Origin: Lachnospiraceae bacterium
GTDB lineage: Bacteria > Bacillota > Clostridia > Lachnospirales > Lachnospiraceae
Direction of reading: 5' to 3'
Assembly: GCA_017619615.1 (NCBI GenBank)
Contig: JAFZRY010000022.1
Span: forward strand, 1 to 55,871
DNA length: 55,871 nt
The notes beneath the pieces are model-generated. The model was not told the origin of the DNA. It worked only from the letters and a program-made list of their open reading frames with translations, and searched no databases. Every line of letters starts with the position of its first letter. The first letter of the stretch is position 1. This document shows positions 1 through 9,300 of the stretch, one piece after another. Made by a program: the position numbers and the translations under genes.

Positions 1-670
1 CCGGCTCGCCGATCAGGCAGGGGTTGTTCTTGGTCTTGCGGCTTAAGATCTGGATGACGCGCCGCAGTTCCTGCTCGCGGCCGAACACCGGGTCCAGGCG
101 GCCCCGGGCGGCCAGATCGGTCAGGTCGCGCGTGAACTGCGCGATGTTGTCCGTCCCGCCGTAGCCTTTCTGGGAGGTCTCGGCCAGCACTTCCTCCAGC
201 GGGTAGCGGTTATCCCCCATGGCGTGCAGCATGTGGTCGATCAGTTCGGTGGTGTCCACGTTCAGGACGCGGAAAACCAGAGCCGCGACGCAGTCGGGTT
301 CCTGGATCAGGACCGTGAACAGTTCCGCGGTGCTGACCCGGTTCTGCCCCTGGTCCCGCGCCAGGTCTTTGCATTCCTGCAGGATCAGGTCGAGCAGCGG
401 GGTGAACGGAAGCCTGCCGCGGCCGGTATCGGGCTCCGCGGTCAGGGAAAAGAATTTGTCGCCCAGCAGTTCCTGCAGCGTCTGCAGCACTTTTTCCCGC
501 GGGATGTCCTGATTGCGCAGGATGGTCCCGGGCAGGCAGGGGACGTCGTAAAACGCCAGCAGTATGTGCTCCGTGGAGACTGCCCCGCTGTCGTAAGCCT
601 TCGCCAGCTGGTTTGCCTTCCGCAGGATCTTCTGGACCGTATCGGTAAAGGGAATTTCAGGTTCCTTCAT
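1..670 (-). CDS. ClpC/ClpB-type AAA+ ATPase, N-terminal part (cut by window edge)
   Basis: The minus strand is open from an ATG at 670 to the left edge, giving 223 residues without a stop. A good SD (AAAGGAGCC) lies just upstream of this ATG. Residues 1-150 look like the two Clp_N repeats (STEHILLAF, later [15 protein letters not shown]). Residues about 185-223 enter the first AAA+ module with the family hallmark [16 protein letters not shown] followed by [12 protein letters not shown]; the Walker A loop lies beyond the edge. HSP100 proteins of this family unfold proteins, either for ClpP (ClpC/ClpA) or for disaggregation (ClpB). The visible part cannot separate ClpC from ClpB because the middle domain and any ClpP loop are missing. 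The gene is divergent from the solute-binding protein at 880. The family is certain, the subfamily open. Confidence 0.85.
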   Translation of the reverse strand, partial: MKEPEIPFTDTVQKILRKANQLAKAYDSGAVSTEHILLAFYDVPCLPGTILRNQDIPREKVLQTLQELLGDKFFSLTAEPDTGRGRLPFTPLLDLILQECKDLARDQGQNRVSTAELFTVLIQEPDCVAALVFRVLNVDTTELIDHMLHAMGDNRYPLEEVLAETSQKGYGGTDNIAQFTRDLTDLAARGRLDPVFGREQELRRVIQILSRKTKNNPCLIGEP

Positions 671-756
671 AAAATGGCTCCTTTTGGATTGATTTCTATC
701 ATCTTACACCATCCGCGGAAAAAATGCCACGGCATTCTTTCCGTTCCGCAAATAAA

Positions 757-785
757 TTGACGCAGGGCGCGTTTCGTGATATAGT
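757..785 (+). promoter_or_regulatory. sigma-A promoter for the solute-binding protein operon
   Basis: The -35 is TTGACG (757-762), the spacer is 17 nt, and the -10 is TATAGT (780-785), preceded by TG-A to make an extended -10. This leaves a leader of about 90 nt before the ATG at 880. It is the best promoter match in the 209-bp divergent region 671-879. Confidence 0.65.
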
Positions 786-879
786 AAACAGGGCTTTAGC
801 AGTGTCTGCACCCGCAGAAGAGCTTTGGGCCACCATTTGATTGTATAAATTGACCGACGACCGAACGGAGAACTGACAT

Positions 880-3354
880 ATGAAGCACAATTTGAATAAA
901 ATCCTCAGCATTACGGCGCTGACCCTGGGCGGCATCCTGGCTGTCCTGACCATTGCGCTGCTGGCTACCGGAAGCCGTTTTTCCGAGATATTCGACATAG
1001 GATCGCTGTTTAACCGGACCGGTCCGGACGTTCCTTATACCACGGAAGCTACAAACCCGTCCTCCACCGAAACGGAACCCGGAACAGCCGCCACAGAACC
1101 GTCAGAGACCGCAGAACCCACCACGGTCCCGCCTGAGACCGAAGCGCCAGAACCCGTGCTCTCGACCGTCCTGCGTGTCGGCGTATCCGAACTGAAGGGC
1201 AACTTCAATCCCTTCATGCCGCTCTGCGAGGGCGACTCCAACGTCCTGAAACTGGTAGGCCTGAACCTCCTGACCCGCGACCGCACCGGCCGCGTGATCA
1301 TGATGGCCACCGAAGGCGAATACAGTTATTACAACGGCGAGCGCTACCTGTACACCGGCCCCGCCGACATCAGCGTGGACTACAACGAAGAAAACGACGA
1401 GACATCCTTCACCCTGAAACTGAAGGACGGCATCTATTTCAGCGACGGCGTCAAACTGACCGTCGACGACCTGATCTTCAACCTATACGTCCGCCTGCAG
1501 CCGAACTTCCAGGGCGAAGGCTCCCTGCGCAGCCTGGACATCGTGGGCCTGAAGAATTACTACTACAACAACTCCATGGCTGAAAGCATCACGGTCTCTG
1601 ATGATGAAGTGCTGGCGGAACTGTACGATCCCGGTATTGACACGCAGAACTTCATCCGCGGCCTGATCCGCGACACGCTGCTCAAAGCGGCCGAGGAAGC
1701 GCGCCGCGACTGGGCCTCCTACCAGACGCTGGGCTACGGCAATTCCGCGGAGGAATTCTTCTTCAAAGTCTACGGCATCGACCTCAACTACAGCCTGATC
1801 GACAAGGATCTGGACCAGGTGTGCGAAGACGTGATCCAGAGTTACGGACTGGATTACCGCAACCTCGCGGAACATTACGCCGTCAATGAAAACTACTTTG
1901 ACGACATGGTCATGACCTATACGCGGGAGATCCTTCTGGTCCGCAAGATGAACGAAGCGGGCGGCGAGAAAGTGAATTATATCAGCGGTATCGTCCGCCT
2001 GGGCGACTACACGGTGAAGCTGCGCGTCCACGGCAAGAGCACGCAGGCGGTGAACGACCTGTTCGACATGGTCATCGCCCCGATGCATTACTACGGCGAT
2101 CCGGACGCCTACGATTACGAAAACCACAAATTCGGCTTCACGCCGGGCGAATACGAAGTCCCCGCCGAGGCCCTGGAATACCCGCTGGGCGCCGGCCCCT
2201 ACATCTTCGATTACTATGACGGCGAGACCGTTTACCTGAAGAAGAACGCGAACTACTACAAGACCACCTCGGACATCGACACCATGACGATCCGCGCCTA
2301 CGGCAGCAACGTCCTGGACGAAGTCACCAACAACGAGCTGGACATCGTGGTCCTCAAGGGCAACCGTTCCGTTTACAACGCCCTGCGCGGCGCGAACAGC
2401 AACCGCCAGCTGAAAGGCGACAAACTGTACGCCGAAGAGATCTACGACCTGGGCTACAGCTACATGGGCATCAACCTGGAGAAGATCAAGGTGGGCAATG
2501 ACCCGTATTCCGACGAATCCGAATCCCTGCGGAAAGCGCTGCTCACTTCCATGTCCGTGTTCCGCGACATTGCGTACGAGAACTATTTCGGACAGTCCAT
2601 GACGCTGATCCAGTACCCCGTGTCGCCGTTCTTCTCGCTGGAACCCCAGAAAGCGTCCGACGCGTTCGTGTCCTTCCCGGACGGCAGGGCCGTCTATGAG
2701 GCAGGAGACAGCGAACTGACGCGGTACTACCCGTGCATCGACGCGGTGAAAGAGTACCTGCTGGAGGCGGGCTACCGCTTCAGCGAATCGATGGGCAAAT
2801 TCACGGAGGCACCCGAAGGCGCGTCGCTGCGCTATGAGGTCATGCTCTGCGGCGATCAGTACGCGGACCATCCTTCCTACGGGATGCTGGCTTATGCCAA
2901 ATCCGTGCTGTACCAGCTCGGGATCACCCTGGACATCCGTTATGTGAACTCCGAGGAAAACATGCTCGTCTACCTGTACCTGGGCGATGTGGACATGTGG
3001 AGCGCTTCCTGGAAGTGCATCGGCGGCCCGAATTTCGACCTGCATTACGCCTCTTCCAGCAGCAGCAACCTGTTCCACATCAAGGATGAGACGCTGGACG
3101 ACTGGATCGCTTCCTACTCCGAACTTTCTCAGTCGGAAGACTATGACGGCGCAACGGAAACGGCCTGGCGCATCATGAACCGCGTCCGCGACCTGGCGGT
3201 GGAGCTGCCCTGTTACACGCTGGTCGACTACCTGGTATACAATGTCAAGACCATCGACGTGTCCACGCTGCCCACCGGCCACAGCCTGTACTGGACCTGG
3301 ATGGATGACGTGGCGTTCCTGGACGTGTTCCCCACGCTGCAGGGAGGGAACTGA
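880..3354 (+). CDS. Membrane-anchored family 5 (peptide/oligopeptide type) solute-binding protein
   Basis: The 824-residue protein begins with a short basic N-terminus and one hydrophobic segment (about residues 8-30) with no lipobox cysteine, so it is probably tethered by an uncleaved helix. Residues about 50-90 form a Thr/Glu/Pro-rich linker. After that comes the SBP_bac_5 pattern: LRVGVSELKGNFNPF, FTLKLKDGIYFSDG, and near the end WSASWKCIGGPNFDLHYAS. Family members usually have 500-600 residues; the extra length includes a helical insertion at about 265-350. No permease or ATPase genes adjoin it; a nucleotidase follows after 3 nt. It may feed a remote ABC permease or act as a sensor. Family assignment is firm; the ligand is unknown. 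Confidence 0.8.
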   Translation: MKHNLNKILSITALTLGGILAVLTIALLATGSRFSEIFDIGSLFNRTGPDVPYTTEATNPSSTETEPGTAATEPSETAEPTTVPPETEAPEPVLSTVLRVGVSELKGNFNPFMPLCEGDSNVLKLVGLNLLTRDRTGRVIMMATEGEYSYYNGERYLYTGPADISVDYNEENDETSFTLKLKDGIYFSDGVKLTVDDLIFNLYVRLQPNFQGEGSLRSLDIVGLKNYYYNNSMAESITVSDDEVLAELYDPGIDTQNFIRGLIRDTLLKAAEEARRDWASYQTLGYGNSAEEFFFKVYGIDLNYSLIDKDLDQVCEDVIQSYGLDYRNLAEHYAVNENYFDDMVMTYTREILLVRKMNEAGGEKVNYISGIVRLGDYTVKLRVHGKSTQAVNDLFDMVIAPMHYYGDPDAYDYENHKFGFTPGEYEVPAEALEYPLGAGPYIFDYYDGETVYLKKNANYYKTTSDIDTMTIRAYGSNVLDEVTNNELDIVVLKGNRSVYNALRGANSNRQLKGDKLYAEEIYDLGYSYMGINLEKIKVGNDPYSDESESLRKALLTSMSVFRDIAYENYFGQSMTLIQYPVSPFFSLEPQKASDAFVSFPDGRAVYEAGDSELTRYYPCIDAVKEYLLEAGYRFSESMGKFTEAPEGASLRYEVMLCGDQYADHPSYGMLAYAKSVLYQLGITLDIRYVNSEENMLVYLYLGDVDMWSASWKCIGGPNFDLHYASSSSSNLFHIKDETLDDWIASYSELSQSEDYDGATETAWRIMNRVRDLAVELPCYTLVDYLVYNVKTIDVSTLPTGHSLYWTWMDDVAFLDVFPTLQGGN

Positions 3355-3357
3355 GTC

Positions 3358-3945
3358 ATGTACAGTTTCTTTGCCATGCTGTCCCGCATGAAATATATCG
3401 ACCGCTGGGCGCTGATGCGCAACTCCCGGCGCGAGAATATCAGCGAGCACTCGCATGAGGTCGCGGTTCTGGCGCATGCGCTGGCCGTGATCGGCAACAG
3501 GCGCCTGGGGAAACAGCTGCCGGCGGAGCGGGCCGCCCTGCTGGGCCTGTATCACGACTCCACGGAGATCATTACCGGCGACCTGCCTACGCCCATCAAA
3601 TACAGGGACGAACATATCCGCAGCGCTTACAAGCATATCGAAGGCCAAGCGGCGCAGTCCCTGCTGGCGCGGCTGCCGGAAGACCTGCGCGGCGAATACG
3701 GAATGCTGTTCGAGCCGCAGCCGGAAGACGGTTATCTGTGGCAGCTGGTCAAAGCGGCGGACAAACTTTCGGCCCTCATCAAATGCATCGAGGAGGAAAA
3801 AACGGGGAACCGCGAATTCTCCCTGGCGCAGCAGTCGATCCGGGAGATCCTGGACGACATGCCGCTGCCGGAACTGAAGATCTTCATGGACGAATTCCTG
3901 CCCGCCTATTCCCTGACGCTGGACGAGATGGGAGAGATGCCGTGA
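3358..3945 (+). CDS. yfbR: YfbR-type HD-domain 5'-deoxynucleotidase
   Basis: At 195 residues it matches the E. coli YfbR length and layout. Conserved blocks are RWALMRNSRRENISEHS near the start, LGLYHDSTEIITGDLPTP and VKAADKLSALIKC. The metal-binding HD-domain residues are visible at His31, His66-Asp67 and Asp135. YfbR enzymes remove phosphate from deoxyribonucleoside 5'-monophosphates in the cytoplasm and help to balance dNTP pools. The ATG lies 3 nt after the stop of the solute-binding protein, and the next gene overlaps its stop codon (GTGA), so the three are probably co-transcribed. Function by family similarity is strong; the link to the binding protein upstream is unexplained. Confidence 0.88.
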   Translation: MYSFFAMLSRMKYIDRWALMRNSRRENISEHSHEVAVLAHALAVIGNRRLGKQLPAERAALLGLYHDSTEIITGDLPTPIKYRDEHIRSAYKHIEGQAAQSLLARLPEDLRGEYGMLFEPQPEDGYLWQLVKAADKLSALIKCIEEEKTGNREFSLAQQSIREILDDMPLPELKIFMDEFLPAYSLTLDEMGEMP

Positions 3946-4253
3946 AGCGGAAGGAGATCAAGGAAAAAATCGGCACCCTGACCTACATGCAGACGTCCCT
4001 CGGCCTGTTCGGACTCTGCCTGGTCCTTCTCATCGTCCTGTTTGTCCGATCGGTCGTCTCCGGCGGCGGACTGGCCCGATGGGAGGGGATCCTGGGCGTT
4101 GCGGGCCTGCTGCTGTCCCTGACGGGATTCCTGGTCCCTCTGTACGGGAAATACGTCGTCCGCACAAAGGACCGGCCGGATTTCCGTCTGGGTCTTCTGC
4201 TGAACGGGATCCTGTTCCTGATCTATGTTTTTTTCTATTTTTTGGGCGTTTAG
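3942..4253 (+). CDS. Small membrane protein of unknown function (103 aa)
   Basis: Translation most likely starts at the GTG at 3942, which overlaps the yfbR stop as GTGA and suggests translational coupling. The product is 103 residues: a basic head (VKRKEIKEKIG) and three hydrophobic segments, at about 17-37, 48-66 and 84-102. Basic residues (KYVVRTKDRPDFR) lie between the second and third. It resembles short conserved membrane proteins of Lachnospiraceae, but I do not recognise a named family with confidence. It is the last gene before the plsX promoter. No catalytic motif is visible. Confidence 0.7.
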   Translation: MKRKEIKEKIGTLTYMQTSLGLFGLCLVLLIVLFVRSVVSGGGLARWEGILGVAGLLLSLTGFLVPLYGKYVVRTKDRPDFRLGLLLNGILFLIYVFFYFLGV

Positions 4254-4268
4254 GAGCCGTTTTCCTTA

Positions 4269-4297
4269 TTGCAAACCATTCGGTAATTGTGTATAGT
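4269..4297 (+). promoter_or_regulatory. sigma-A promoter for plsX-acpP
   Basis: The -35 is TTGCAA (4269-4274), the spacer is 17 nt, and the -10 is TATAGT (4292-4297). The predicted start falls on a perfect 10-bp palindrome, GGGTCGACCC (4303-4312), which could be an operator. The plsX start codon follows at 4333. Confidence 0.65.
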
Positions 4298-4332
4298 GAG
4301 ACGGGTCGACCCCTGTTTTGAAGGAGAGTATT

Positions 4333-5361
4333 ATGCCAGATCTGGTAAGGATAGCTATCGATGCCATGGGCGGCGACAACGCCCCCGCGGAACCGGTCAA
4401 AGCTGCTGCGGAAGCGCTCGCGAAAACGGACCGCGCCCACATCTTCCTGATCGGCCGTGAAGAAGTGATCCGGGAGAACTTAAAGGGGCTCACTTATGAT
4501 GAGAACCGCCTGACGGTCGTTCCCGCCACGGAAATGATCGAGATGGCGGAGCACCCGGTCAACGCGATCCGGAAAAAAAAGGATTCCTCCATCGTCCTCG
4601 GCCTGCGCATGATCCGCAACAAAGAAGCGGACGCTTTCATCTCGGCCGGCAGCACCGGCGCCGTCCTGGCCGGCGGCCAGCTGCTGGTGGGACGCCTTCC
4701 CGGCGTGGAACGGGCCCCGCTGGCCCCCCTGCTGCCGACGCTCAAAGGCGTTTCCCTTCTGATCGACTGCGGCGCCAACGTAGACGCGCGCCCCAGCCAT
4801 CTGGTGCAGTTCGCCAAAATGGGCTCGCTGTACATGCGCGACATGATGGGCATCGAAAATCCCACGGTCGGCCTGCTGAACATCGGCGTGGAAGAGGAAA
4901 AGGGCAACGCCCTGTGCAAGGAGACTTATCCGCTCCTCAAGGCGTGCTCTGACATCAACTTCATCGGCAACGTGGAATCCCGCGAGATCCCGCACGGCTG
5001 CGCCGACGTCATCGTGACCGACGCTTTCGCCGGCAACGTCGCCCTGAAACTGTATGAAGGAACGGCTTCCGCCTTCCTGAAAATGATCAAGGGCGCCATG
5101 ATGAGCAGCCTGAAATCCAAGATCGGCGGCGCGCTGGTCAAGGATTCCCTGAAGAAGACGCTGAAGACCCTGGACGCGACCGAATACGGCGGCGCACCCA
5201 TGCTGGGCCTGAACGGCCTGGTGGTCAAATGCCACGGCAACGCCAGCCACAAGGAACTGTGCAACGCGGTCCTGCAGTGCGTCAGTTTTACGGACGCGCA
5301 CCTGACCGACAAGATAAAAAGCAGCATCTCGCTGAAGGAAAGCAGCGAAGAACAGGAGTAA
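4333..5361 (+). CDS. plsX: Phosphate acyltransferase PlsX
   Basis: PlsX makes acyl-phosphate from acyl-ACP, the first committed step of phospholipid synthesis in Gram-positive bacteria; PlsY (35881) then uses the product. The 342-residue protein has the diagnostic N-terminal IAIDAMGGDNAP, then SAGSTGAVLAGG and DAFAGNVALK. The ATG at 4333 is chosen over an in-frame TTG at 4318 because AAGGAG (4321-4326) sits at correct spacing before the ATG. It is followed after 6 nt by acpP. The fapR, fabD and fabG genes that flank plsX in Bacillus are absent here. Confidence 0.95.
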   Translation: MPDLVRIAIDAMGGDNAPAEPVKAAAEALAKTDRAHIFLIGREEVIRENLKGLTYDENRLTVVPATEMIEMAEHPVNAIRKKKDSSIVLGLRMIRNKEADAFISAGSTGAVLAGGQLLVGRLPGVERAPLAPLLPTLKGVSLLIDCGANVDARPSHLVQFAKMGSLYMRDMMGIENPTVGLLNIGVEEEKGNALCKETYPLLKACSDINFIGNVESREIPHGCADVIVTDAFAGNVALKLYEGTASAFLKMIKGAMMSSLKSKIGGALVKDSLKKTLKTLDATEYGGAPMLGLNGLVVKCHGNASHKELCNAVLQCVSFTDAHLTDKIKSSISLKESSEEQE

Positions 5362-5367
5362 GAAAGA

Positions 5368-5595
5368 ATGGAACTTGACAAGATCAGAGAGATCGTGGCC
5401 CGCGTCCTGAATCTGGACATTGAGGATGTGACCCCCGATAAATCCTTCGGAGAAGATCTGGACGCCGATTCCCTGGACATCGCGGAGATCGTGATCGCCA
5501 TCGAAGACGAATTCGGCATCACGGTACCGGACGAGGCCCTGGAAAAAGTCGTGACCGTACAGGACGCCTGCGACCTGCTGGCTCTGGTGAAATAA
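5368..5595 (+). CDS. acpP: Acyl carrier protein
   Basis: The protein is 75 residues and strongly acidic, with the carrier signature GEDLDADSLD. Ser35 is the expected 4'-phosphopantetheine attachment site. It carries growing acyl chains in type II fatty-acid synthesis and supplies acyl groups to PlsX. It lies directly downstream of plsX, with a good SD in the short gap (AAGAAAG region). A terminator-like hairpin follows before rnc. Confidence 0.95.
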   Translation: MELDKIREIVARVLNLDIEDVTPDKSFGEDLDADSLDIAEIVIAIEDEFGITVPDEALEKVVTVQDACDLLALVK

Positions 5596-5623
5596 GGCCG
5601 TACCGGCCGGATACTGTCAGAAA

Positions 5624-5667
5624 AACCGCACCCGGGGGAAGCGGATCTTCCGGGTTGCGGTATTTTC
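5624..5667 (+). terminator. Terminator or attenuator hairpin between acpP and rnc
   Basis: The imperfect inverted repeat ACCGCACCCGG / CCGGGTTGCGG (one bulge) has a 15-nt interior and is followed by TATTTTCT. The T-run is interrupted, so read-through into rnc is likely. Confidence 0.5.
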
Positions 5668-5688
5668 TGTTATGGAAGGAGACATGTC

Positions 5689-6372
5689 ATGGAAGACTGG
5701 GAGGCCCTTCTGGGGTACCGCTTCCGCGATCCGTCGCTCCTGACCCGCGCCCTGACGCATTCTTCCTACGCGAACGAGCACCGGGACCGGGAGCATAACG
5801 AGCGGCTGGAATTTTTGGGCGACGCCGTGCTGGAACTGAGTTCCAGCGCTTTCCTGTACCGCCGTTTCCCGCACGAACCGGAAGGCAGTCTGTCCCGCCG
5901 CCGCGCTTCCCTGGTGTGCGAAGCGTCTTTGGCCGCGTGCGCCAGGAAACTGGGGCTGGGAGAGCGGCTCTTCCTTGGAAAGGGAGAGGAGAAAGGCGGC
6001 GGCCGCGAAAAGGATTCGCTGCTCGCGGACGCATTTGAGGCCGTGACCGGCGCGGTTTACCTGGACGGCGGCTTTGAAGCGGCGGACGCTTTTACCCACC
6101 GGCACCTGCTTGACGCCGTCCCGGAATCCGGAGTCTTTTTCGACGCAAAGACCCGCCTGCAGGAATATCTCCAGCGTGACGGGGAGATCGAGATCCTGTA
6201 CCGGAACCGCGAAGAAACAAATGACGCCCAGGAAAAAGAATTCGTGGCGGAAGTCCTGGCCGAAGGAAAACTGCTGGGCACCGGCCGCGGGCACAATAAG
6301 AAGCAGGCGGAACAGACGGCGGCCGCGCAGGCGCTGGAAAGATTTCTGGGCGCCGGGAACACTGACATTTGA
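5689..6372 (+). CDS. rnc: Ribonuclease III
   Basis: RNase III cleaves double-stranded RNA, including rRNA precursors and antisense duplexes. The 227-residue protein has the catalytic signature NERLEFLGDAVLEL at 37-50, a second acidic site around DAFEAVTGAVYLDGG, and a C-terminal dsRNA-binding domain from about 155 (KTRLQEYLQ, ending KKQAEQTAAAQALERF). GGAAGGA at 5674-5680 supports the ATG at 5689. The gene sits directly before smc, the usual rnc-smc-ftsY order of Firmicutes. Confidence 0.95.
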   Translation: MEDWEALLGYRFRDPSLLTRALTHSSYANEHRDREHNERLEFLGDAVLELSSSAFLYRRFPHEPEGSLSRRRASLVCEASLAACARKLGLGERLFLGKGEEKGGGREKDSLLADAFEAVTGAVYLDGGFEAADAFTHRHLLDAVPESGVFFDAKTRLQEYLQRDGEIEILYRNREETNDAQEKEFVAEVLAEGKLLGTGRGHNKKQAEQTAAAQALERFLGAGNTDI

Positions 6373-6381
6373 GGAATATGC

Positions 6382-9300
6382 ATGTACTTAAAGAAGATCG
6401 AAACACAGGGCTTTAAATCCTTCGCGAACCGGGCCGTCCTGGAATTCACGCCCGGGATCATGGGGATCGTCGGACCGAACGGCAGCGGCAAAAGCAATAT
6501 CGCGGACGCCGTGCGCTGGGTGTTGGGTGAGCAAAGCGCGAGACAGCTCCGCGGCAGCAACATGCAGGACGTCATCTTCGCCGGCACGGAGAGCCGCCGT
6601 CCCATGAGCTATGCTTTCGTTTCCCTGACCATCGACAACAGCGACCGTTCCCTGTCCGTGGACACGGACGAAGTCACCGTCTCCCGCCAGGTATTCCGCT
6701 CCGGTGAAAGCGAATACCGCCTGAACGGGAACGTCTGCCGCCTGAAGGACATATATGAAACGTTCTACGATTCCGGCATCGGCAAGGAAGGCTATTCCAT
6801 CATCGGCCAGGGCCAGATCGATACGGTCCTGAGTAACAAGCCGGAAGAGCGCCGCCTGATGTTCGACGAGGCGGCCGGAATCGTCAAATACCGGAAACGC
6901 CGTGACATCACACTGAAAAAACTGGAGTCCGAGCAGGCCTCCCGCGAACGCGTGGAGGACATCCTGGGCGAACTTGAAAAGCAGGTCGGGCCGCTGGAAA
7001 AACAGTCCGAAAAAGCCCGTCAGTACCTGAAACTCCGGGATGAACTGAAAGAATACGAAGTCGGCGCCTTCGCACTGGAGTCCGACGAACTGGAAAGCAA
7101 ACTGAATGAAGTCCGGACAAACCTGGAAACAGTAAACGCGGACCTGGAGCGCGCCTCGGCCGAAGAAGAGCACTTAAGAGACCAGTATGACGCGCTGAAC
7201 ACGGAAAACGAAGAGCGCGACACCCGTCTGGCCGCCCGGCAGGCGCAGATGGCTGACATGCGCGTCGCCAATGAAAACCGCGAAGGCCGCATCAGCCTGC
7301 TGACGGAGCAGATCCGTTCCGCGCAGGCCAACCGCGACCTGATCGAAGAACGCGCCCGGGATTACGACGCGGCCGTGACCCGTATCGAAAAAGAACGGGA
7401 AGGCTTCTACACGCAGAAGAACGCGGTCGATGAGGAACTGGACCGTATCGATGATAAGATCAGCGCCCTGGAAGAAGAGACCGAAGCGCTGGAAGAAGAA
7501 GAGAAGGACCTGACCTTCCGCCTGGAAAAAGGCAACAGCACCATCATGGCCTCCCTGGACCGGAAGGCGCAGATCACGGCCTCCCTGGCCGCGCTGGACG
7601 CCAGAGAGGAGCAGACGAACGAGCGGCTGGCGGCCCTGACGCAGGAAAAAGAGGCCGCGGACATCCAGATCCGCGAACTGCAGTCAGATCACGACGCCCA
7701 GCAGGAAACACTGAAACTGCTGGATGAAGAAATCGCAGGCCTTTCCCGGAAACTGGAGGAAGACCAGGACGGGGAACGGAACCTGCGCATCGTCCGCGCC
7801 GAGCGGGAAGAAGAAAAACAGCGCCTGGAGCGCGAACTCGGGATCCTGCGTGCCCGCCGCGAAAACCTGAGCAACCTGATCGAACGCTATGACGGCTACG
7901 GCGGCAGTGTCAAGGCCATCATGGAAAAGAAAGACCGCTTCCCCGGCATCTGCGGGGTGGTCGCGGATCTGATCACCACGGATAAAAAGTACGAGACTGC
8001 CATCGAGACCGTTCTTGGCGGCCGCATCCAGAACATCGTCACCGAAACGGAAGACGCGGCGAAATCTCTGATCAACTATCTAAAGACCAACCGCCTGGGC
8101 CGTGCCACGTTCCTGCCGCTGGACGCGGTGCGGGGCGATCGCGGTTTTGCCCGGCCGGAAGCGCTCGGAGAGCCCGGCGCCATCGGGACCGCCGCCTCGC
8201 TGGTCAGCACCGACGGCCGGTATGTGGGCATCGTCGGCTTCCTGCTGGGCCAGACGCTGGTGGCGGACAACATGGACCACGCCCTGGCCATCGCCCGGAA
8301 ATACAGTTACCGTCTGTCCATCGTAACACTCGAAGGCGAATACCTGACCCCGGGCGGCGTCATGTCCGGCGGCGCTTATAAGAACAATTCCAACCTGCTG
8401 GGCCGCCGGCGCGAGCTGGACGCCTGCGAAGCAGAAGAAAAGAGGAAACAGGCCCGCCTGGTCACAATCCGGACCGAACTGAAAGAGTCCGCCGAAAAAC
8501 TGGAAGGCATGAGCAGCCGGATCGCGGAGACCGACCTCCGCCTCCGCCGCTCCTCTCTGCAGGCCGCGGCGCTCAGAGCCCAGTGGGAAGGCAAGAAGAA
8601 GGATCTGGAACAGCTGCGGACCCGCCTGGCCTCGCTGACGGAAGAAGAAGAAAAGCGCGGCCGGGAACTGGAGGATATCCGCACCCAGCGCGAAAGCGTC
8701 AATCAGAATGTCAGCGACCTGGATACGGACAGCGAAAGCATCCGTGCCCAGATGACCGATCTGGCGGTCCGCCTGGATAAAGTCAAAGAACAGTTCCGGG
8801 AAAAATCCGCTGCGCTGGAGACCCTGCGCGTGGAATTCTCGAATGTCTCCCAGAAAGGAGATTTCCTGCTGCAGAACGTCAAGCGCTGCAACGAAGAGAT
8901 CGCGCGCACCCGCCGCGAAAAAGCGGATCTGCTGCAGGGAAACATTTCCGTCGAGACCGTGACACGGGAACGCGAAGAAGAGATCCGCCAACTGCGCCTT
9001 GACATCGAAACCGCGGAAGCGGAACTGAAGCGCCTGGAACAGCTGCAGCGCGAAGAAGAAGCCCTGAAGGAAGAACGCCGCGAAGAGCAGCATAACTACT
9101 TTGAAGCCAAGGAAGCGGTCACCCAGCGCATCAGTCTGCTCGACCGCGAGCAGTACCGCCTGCAGACGCAGGAACAGCGTCTGGAAGAACAGATAGAAAA
9201 ACAGGCCGAATACCTGTGGACGGAGTACGAAATGACGCCGTCGCAGGCCCGCGCCATCCGCAACCCGGAAATCAAAAACCCGGCGGAAGTACGCCGCTTC

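Noticed and set aside
723-736. AATGCC-AC-GGCATT near-palindrome before the Clp gene as a CIRCE or CtsR operator
   Set aside because: It matches neither the CIRCE repeat (TTAGCACTC) nor the CtsR heptad repeat.
1483-3648. A 721-codon open frame antisense to the solute-binding protein, and many similar long antisense frames (8080-9831, 12673-14424, 46471-47835, 49746-51977)
   Set aside because: Each lies opposite a gene with clear family motifs and has no SD or recognisable domain. GC-rich third positions in the real genes remove stops from the opposite strand.
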